Source of the DNA: Clostridiales bacterium
GTDB lineage: Bacteria > Bacillota > Clostridia > Oscillospirales > CAG-272
Length of the DNA stretch: 64,000 bases
Reading direction: 5' to 3'
Assembly (NCBI GenBank): GCA_012727435.1
Contig: JAAYHB010000021.1
Coordinates: forward strand, 124,001 to 188,000
The translations under genes were made by a program, and so were the position numbers. Positions 59,855 to 64,000 of this stretch are shown one piece after another; position 1 is the first letter of the stretch; every line of letters begins with the position of its first letter. Below the pieces are notes generated by a model. The model was not told the DNA's origin and made no database searches. It saw only the letters and a program-made list of their open reading frames with translations.

Positions 59855-59971
59855 GTGGTTATTAAGTTCAAACAAAATATTTATGTAGGATTACAATACG
59901 GGAGTACCACTGGCATCAGGTTTTCATCATGATTGACAAAAAGCATCTCGCGGTTTATATCACCAGAAAGC

Positions 59972-60005
59972 AAAATCCCGCGCCGGGCACCCGGCGCGGG
60001 ATTTT
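59972..60005. terminator. Terminator after hsp20
   Basis: AAAATCCCGCGCCGGG and its complement CCCGGCGCGGGATTTT around CA; near-symmetric and placed six bases after the hsp20 stop. Confidence 0.75.
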
Positions 60006-60009
60006 GTGT

Positions 60010-60453
60010 TTAGTCGATATCGATTCTTATTGATTTGTCGACCGTCTGTTTCTTCGGAACGGTTATCGTCAGCTCCCCGTTGTCGAGCTTTGCCTTGATC
60101 CCCTTGCCGTCGGCCTCTGCAAGGTAGATGCTGCGCTGCATTGAGCAGATGCGCCGCTCCCTGTGCAGGTAGTTCTTCTTTTCTTTTTCGGTTTTTTCGT
60201 CCCTCGTGACAGAGATGACCAACCTGTTGTCGTCAAAGGACAGGTTGATTTCATTCTTTTTCACGCCGGGCAGCTCGGCTTCGATGATATAGTGGTCATC
60301 CTCTTCGCTAACGTCGACTTTGAAGGTGTCGCAGTCGAAACGCCTTCTGAAGGGCCAGTCCGAAAAGAAGTCGTCGATCATATTGTTGAAAAGCTCAAAC
60401 TCCGGGAATCCCACGCTCTTATTCCATCTGTTGAAAGGTACTAAAACTCCCAT
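60010..60453 (-). CDS. hsp20: Small heat-shock protein, Hsp20/alpha-crystallin family
   Basis: ATP-independent holdase chaperone. The alpha-crystallin domain spans residues 40-140: KVDVSEEDDHYIIEAELPGVKKNEINLSFDDNRLVI and KLDNGELTITVPKK. At 147 aa the size is normal. The track start at 60474 gives a longer N-terminus, but AAAGGAG eight bases before the ATG at 60453 and the family start MGVLVPFNRW decide for 60453. Regulation by HrcA is likely because a CIRCE element lies between promoter and start. Confidence 0.95.
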   Translation of the reverse strand: MGVLVPFNRWNKSVGFPEFELFNNMIDDFFSDWPFRRRFDCDTFKVDVSEEDDHYIIEAELPGVKKNEINLSFDDNRLVISVTRDEKTEKEKKNYLHRERRICSMQRSIYLAEADGKGIKAKLDNGELTITVPKKQTVDKSIRIDID

Positions 60454-60478
60454 AACAACATCTCCTTTTCTCAATATT

Positions 60479-60505
60479 TTAGCACTCTTGGTGAGTAAGT
60501 GCTAA
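60479..60505 (-). promoter_or_regulatory. CIRCE operator (HrcA site) upstream of hsp20
   Basis: TTAGCACTC-N9-AAGTGCTAA, matching the consensus TTAGCACTC-N9-GAGTGCTAA with one mismatch. Confidence 0.92.
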
Positions 60506-60516
60506 CTTCTGTTATA

Positions 60517-60545
60517 AATATACTACATCAAAGCAGTTTTGTCAA
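60517..60545 (-). promoter_or_regulatory. hsp20 promoter
   Basis: TTGACA-N17-TATATT on the minus strand, directly upstream of the CIRCE element. Confidence 0.85.
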
Positions 60546-60745
60546 TACTATTTTGAAAAAATTTTTAAACTTTTTTCAGTTTTCGGGCAAGAGTGCCAAT
60601 TTTCTGTTGTGTTACGGCATATATTTGCTATGGTTGTCTCCACGCCCGGACACCCTGTGTCTTCTTTTTATATTTTACACTCCCAAAGGATTTTATCCCC
60701 TGCCGCCGAATATAAATTATATCAGAAAAACAAGGAGGCTCGAGT

Positions 60746-62023
60746 TTGAAAAAACACAGGGTCATCATAATCAAAGGGAAGACGGTCCTGCTCGCCCTGC
60801 TCACCGCCATGGCGTGCGCATTTTTCATCTCGGCGCTCTCAACTTATCTCTCACAGCCCGCCAAGTTCAAAAAAAGCAGCGCGGCCGGCGGTGATTATGT
60901 AATATTGGCGGCAAGCGAGCAGGGAATATATTTTTATCAGCGTGATTTTGACGCTTTTTTGCTGCTGCCGCCCGGGAATTCCTTTAGGGTACAGGTCTTC
61001 AGGCGAGCCGGCGGCGAGGTCGAGCTTGTCAATTCGGGGATTGACGTATACTACTCGATTGTCGACAACACCACCTCGGCGGATAAAATCAACTTCTGGG
61101 ATTATGCGGCCTACTACGGATATGACCTGGAGCCGGATATCGGCATTACCGGAAACGGCCTCTCGGGCAAAATGCAGCTCTCGGAGGACGGCAACTACTA
61201 TGTGGCCACCGCAATACCGCTGACCCCGTACAACGACGGCAGCAGGGTGGCCGACCCCTATCAGTTGGCGGTCATAACCGTGACCGACAGCCGGAGCGGA
61301 GAGATTCTCGCGCAAATCGGCGACGTGGTCGTATCGGTATCCGACGAGCTCGGCTGCCAGAACTGCCACGGGACTGTCGACACCAACCTCAATATCCTCT
61401 CGGCGCATGACAGGATATCGAATACCGATCTGCTCGAGCAGCTCTCGAACGGAATAAGGCATAAGTGCTCGGACTGCCACCGGGACAACGCGCTCGGCGA
61501 GCCGGGGATCCCGGGTGTTCCGCCGCTCTCGCAGGCTATACACCGGTTTCATGCCGACAGGATGCTGCCGCGCAGTGGTGTGCCTGAATGCTACAGGTGC
61601 CATCCAGGGCCGATAACCCAGTTCTACCGCGGCGCCATGTACGTGGCGGGGATCAGCTGCACCAACTCCAATTGCCACGGCGACATGCTGAATGTGGCGC
61701 TGACTCAGGCGGTAGGCCGGCAGGCCTGGCTGAACGAACCCGACTGTTCCAACTGCCACCGCGAGGTGTACAGCGTAAATCAGGGAAAGCTCTACAGCGA
61801 CTCGTATCTTCTGAACAGCCCCGACGAGGAGATGAACAATATAATCCTCTGCATTTCCTGCCACAACAGCGCCCACGCCGAATGGGTGTCGTCAAGAAAC
61901 CTCGACAACCTGCTGCCTATAAGCCTTATGGGATATCCCGATTACATCAGGCGCTGTACGGTCTGCCACGGAGCCGGAGTCCTCGGCCGGGCGCATGCGT
62001 ATTACATAGAAGAAACAAGGTAA
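60746..62023 (+). CDS. Membrane-anchored multiheme cytochrome c
   Basis: A 425-aa protein with an N-terminal membrane anchor (TVLLALLTAMACAFFISALS) and an extracytoplasmic region. Residues 45-200 resemble a beta-rich domain without hemes. From about 210 there are six CXXCH motifs (CQNCH, CSDCH, CYRCH, CSNCH, CISCH, CTVCH) and one CTNSNCH, so up to seven hemes, with His-rich spacing as in NapC/NrfH- or octaheme-like electron carriers. The start is TTG with AAGGAGG seven bases upstream. It is followed 14 bp later by ccmF, which attaches heme, so the two form a unit. The electron acceptor is not evident. Confidence 0.92.
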   Translation: MKKHRVIIIKGKTVLLALLTAMACAFFISALSTYLSQPAKFKKSSAAGGDYVILAASEQGIYFYQRDFDAFLLLPPGNSFRVQVFRRAGGEVELVNSGIDVYYSIVDNTTSADKINFWDYAAYYGYDLEPDIGITGNGLSGKMQLSEDGNYYVATAIPLTPYNDGSRVADPYQLAVITVTDSRSGEILAQIGDVVVSVSDELGCQNCHGTVDTNLNILSAHDRISNTDLLEQLSNGIRHKCSDCHRDNALGEPGIPGVPPLSQAIHRFHADRMLPRSGVPECYRCHPGPITQFYRGAMYVAGISCTNSNCHGDMLNVALTQAVGRQAWLNEPDCSNCHREVYSVNQGKLYSDSYLLNSPDEEMNNIILCISCHNSAHAEWVSSRNLDNLLPISLMGYPDYIRRCTVCHGAGVLGRAHAYYIEETR

Positions 62024-62037
62024 GGAGTCAAGTTAAA

Positions 62038-63732
62038 ATGAAAGGACTTGCCGTTTTTGAAAACCTGCTGCTCCCGGCGGCCGCCGGACTCTGCTTTGTC
62101 TGTGCGCTCTGGTCCTTCTTTCCGGGAAAGCAAAAAAACAGGACAAGAGCGCTGCCCTTTTTGTGGGGTGCGGCGACTCTGCTCGTCACACTGACGACGG
62201 CGCTGATGGTCTGCTACCTTGTAACCGTTAACTGCGAATACGGCTATGTGTACAGCCATACCAGCCGGGACACCCGGCTGATTTACCGGATTTCTGCCCT
62301 GTGGTCGGGACAGGAGGGCTCTTTTCTGCTCTGGGCGCTGATTATGTGCCTGACCGGCATTGTCCTGCTCGGCAGCGGCGTACGGAATTTCGGGCGGAGC
62401 TTCGGGATTTTTTCTGTCGTGTGCGCTGTCCTTTTGGTTTTGTGCCAGATTTCGCAGCCCTTTGCCAGGCTCACGCCGGTGCCGGCCGACGGGCTGGGGC
62501 TGAATGCAGCGCTGCTTGACCCGTTTATGGTAATCCACCCGCCGCTGGTTTTTGTCGCCTACAGCGCCATGGCGGCCTTGTTTTCGCTTGCGGGCGCGCC
62601 AAAGGATGACAAGGCAACGGCGGACAAGATACGGTTATGGACCCGGGTCGGCTGGTTTTTCCTCGGCATCGGGATTCTGAGCGGTAGCGTGTGGGCATAC
62701 CGGGCGCTGGGCTGGGGCGGATACTGGGCATGGGACCCGATTGAAAACGCCGCGTTTGTCCCCTGGCTAATACTCACAGGATACCTGCACCAGAGAGACC
62801 TGTCGGGAAAAAATACGTGTGTCGTGCCCTTTTTGCTGGCGTGCGTCGGGGTTTTCCTGACGCGCAGCGGGATACTCGCCTCAATGTCGGCACACGCCTA
62901 CACCGAGGGAGATATCCTGATTTCGGTCATTATCTCCTGTTCGGTGGTGAGCATTGCGGTATTTTTGTTAGTTTCTAAAATCAAAAAAGCCGATAAAAAG
63001 GAAACCGGCAAAAAAGCAAAAGCCGGCATCACCAAAATTTCGATATACATGATAAATACATATGCTGCGCTGGTTTTTCTCGGCACCGTCGCCCCGATTG
63101 TGCTGCGGACCACGACTCCGATGGCCTACTTCACAGCAATAAGTACCGCCTTTGCCCTCGCATATCCGGCGCTGCTGACGGCACGGGACTTTGCAATATT
63201 GAAGCGGCTGAATATCCCGATGATTCTCATCAGCGCGGCGCTCACCGCGGGTATTGCGGTACTCGTCCGCACAACCAACATTTTCTGGCTTTTTGTTATC
63301 TGGGCGGCGCTCATGCCTCTCTCTCTCTGGCTGGCAGACCGCTTCAGACAGTCGGACACGCGGTATTATCTGAGGCATCTGGGGGTTCTGCTCATAATTA
63401 TCGGCACTATAGCGTCGACTGCTTTTGCCGAGAATAAGTACGCCGTCGCCGAGTTTGACGGCAAAAACATCACGTTTGAGGGAGTGAGCATCAGCCGGGA
63501 AAAACTTTCGGAAAAGGAAATGATTATTATCACTCAGTTGCACCGGGATTTGATAATTCAAACCTCCCGGGTTCTGCCCTCGCCTACCGGCGGCCTTGTT
63601 GTCCACTATACCGAAAAGCCGCTGATTCTGTTGTTCTGGGTGGGGTGTGTCCTGGTGGTGATGCCGGTTTTTCAGCAGAAAACAAAAAAAGGAATGTCAT
63701 ACACAATAACTGCTTCTCACTCTTTGCCTTGA
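62038..63732 (+). CDS. ccmF: Cytochrome c heme lyase subunit CcmF
   Basis: Integral membrane heme handler of the cytochrome c maturation System I. A dozen or more membrane segments are present; the tryptophan-rich WGGYWAWDPIENA near residue 225 binds heme, HPPLVF near 167 and HRDLI near 500 provide histidines, and LTRSGILASMSAHAY near 274 is typical. At 564 aa it is shorter than proteobacterial CcmF (about 640). AAGGAG precedes the ATG at 62038; the track start at 61588 is inside the cytochrome gene. Possession of CcmF rather than ResBC is unusual in Firmicutes. Confidence 0.93.
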   Translation: MKGLAVFENLLLPAAAGLCFVCALWSFFPGKQKNRTRALPFLWGAATLLVTLTTALMVCYLVTVNCEYGYVYSHTSRDTRLIYRISALWSGQEGSFLLWALIMCLTGIVLLGSGVRNFGRSFGIFSVVCAVLLVLCQISQPFARLTPVPADGLGLNAALLDPFMVIHPPLVFVAYSAMAALFSLAGAPKDDKATADKIRLWTRVGWFFLGIGILSGSVWAYRALGWGGYWAWDPIENAAFVPWLILTGYLHQRDLSGKNTCVVPFLLACVGVFLTRSGILASMSAHAYTEGDILISVIISCSVVSIAVFLLVSKIKKADKKETGKKAKAGITKISIYMINTYAALVFLGTVAPIVLRTTTPMAYFTAISTAFALAYPALLTARDFAILKRLNIPMILISAALTAGIAVLVRTTNIFWLFVIWAALMPLSLWLADRFRQSDTRYYLRHLGVLLIIIGTIASTAFAENKYAVAEFDGKNITFEGVSISREKLSEKEMIIITQLHRDLIIQTSRVLPSPTGGLVVHYTEKPLILLFWVGCVLVVMPVFQQKTKKGMSYTITASHSLP

Positions 63733-63843
63733 TAAAACTTTTATTCTGGTTCATTTGACGGGCGCTCGGTCCCTCTGCGCCGCGTCCGCTCGCGCGGGGC
63801 GGAGCCCCCGAAAAAGCGCTCCGTGCGGTGATTTTTTGAAATA

Positions 63844-63872
63844 TTGCATATCATGTAAAACTGTGATATAAT
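63844..63872 (+). promoter_or_regulatory. Promoter for the ABC ATPase at the window end
   Basis: TTGCAT-N17-TATAAT. The region between ccmF and it is GC-rich with a small CGGAGC...GCTCCG hairpin and ATTTTTTG (63780-63840), a possible terminator. Confidence 0.7.
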
Positions 63873-63938
63873 ATTTATCATAAAATGTCAATTTCTCCGC
63901 CCATAAGGGCGAATTCTGTTGATGGGGCATGGCCGGAC

Positions 63939-64000
63939 ATGAGCGACACAGCTGTTCACATAGAAAATTTGTCGGTTTATTACGGGCATACAAAGGCGTT
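63939..64000 (+). CDS. ABC transporter ATP-binding protein, N-terminus only
   Basis: Twenty codons before the window ends, reading VHIENLSVYYGHTKA, the usual A-loop strand of an ABC ATPase. The pattern is like metal-ion (ZnuC/AdcC-type) ATPases but also fits others, including a CcmA, so the substrate is open. A GGGG lies before the ATG. Confidence 0.6.
   Translation, partial: MSDTAVHIENLSVYYGHTKA

Noticed and set aside
60851-61876. 341-aa minus-strand ORF opposite the multiheme cytochrome
   Set aside because: The CXXCH motifs on the plus strand define the real gene; the antisense frame has no motif.
1-64000. CRISPR arrays, rRNA genes, phage or transposase genes
   Set aside because: No regularly spaced direct repeats with unique spacers, no rRNA-like sequence and no integrase or transposase motif were found in any frame read.

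Overview
This 64 kb window looks like chromosomal DNA from an anaerobic Gram-positive Clostridia (Firmicutes, probably Oscillospirales-like and uncultured). The basis is a T-box leader, a CIRCE element, near-consensus TTGACA-N17-TATAAT promoters, lipobox lipoproteins, a GG(A)GG-type ribosome binding site before most genes, BspA-type leucine-rich repeat surface proteins, split transketolase halves and oligoendopeptidase F. Base composition is roughly balanced to slightly GC-rich. No phage module, CRISPR array, rRNA operon or intact transposase was seen. All assignments come from reading the sequence; nothing was searched or aligned by program.

Layout. 1-9.1 kb (minus strand): an oligopeptide importer (oppA, oppB, a very long oppC, and oppD cut by the window edge), a small membrane protein and pepF; together these take up and cleave peptides. 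9.2-11.6 kb: a compact SsuABC/NMT1-type ABC importer. 11.8-14.2 kb: transketolase as two genes behind a strong promoter with a perfect inverted repeat, then an RNHCP zinc protein. 14.3-21.0 kb: a Gld-like ABC module (ATPase, permease, GldG-like protein, DUF4340-like protein), with pyridoxamine kinase after it. 22-26 kb: a PqqD-like orphan, an LRR lipoprotein, a decayed lipoprotein, endonuclease III and tRNA-Ser.

26.1-33.2 kb is the most interesting stretch. An AraC regulator diverges from a five-gene operon: mannonate oxidoreductase (SDR), LarA-family nickel-pincer epimerase, 6-phosphogluconate dehydrogenase, PfkB kinase and uronate isomerase. No mannonate dehydratase or KDPG aldolase is present. 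The gene set fits a route glucuronate -> fructuronate -> mannonate -> gluconate -> 6-phosphogluconate -> ribulose-5-phosphate, which would deliver uronates to the pentose phosphate pathway and the transketolase encoded nearby.

33.2-42.2 kb: acyltransferase with zinc ribbon (flanked by tRNA-Ser 3'-end fragments), metallophosphoesterase, tmk, cysS, GtrA, a beta-CASP RNase and a DgoK-like kinase. 42.3-52.7 kb: a frameshifted GLUG surface protein and a carbohydrate/lipid-scavenging group (GntR-LacI regulator, EEP hydrolase, two solute-binding lipoproteins without permeases, NodB deacetylase, GDPD, CutA, esterase). 52.8-60.5 kb: housekeeping genes, with tRNA-Pro, mscL, zapA, tRNA-Gln, cca, pfkA, tRNA-Ala, T-box-serA and CIRCE-hsp20. 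60.7-64 kb: a seven-heme cytochrome c, CcmF and the start of an ABC ATPase.

Recurrent non-coding structure includes a double-hairpin repeat family with compensatory changes between copies (three clear copies), and duplicated tRNA 3' ends next to serA and on both sides of the acyltransferase gene.
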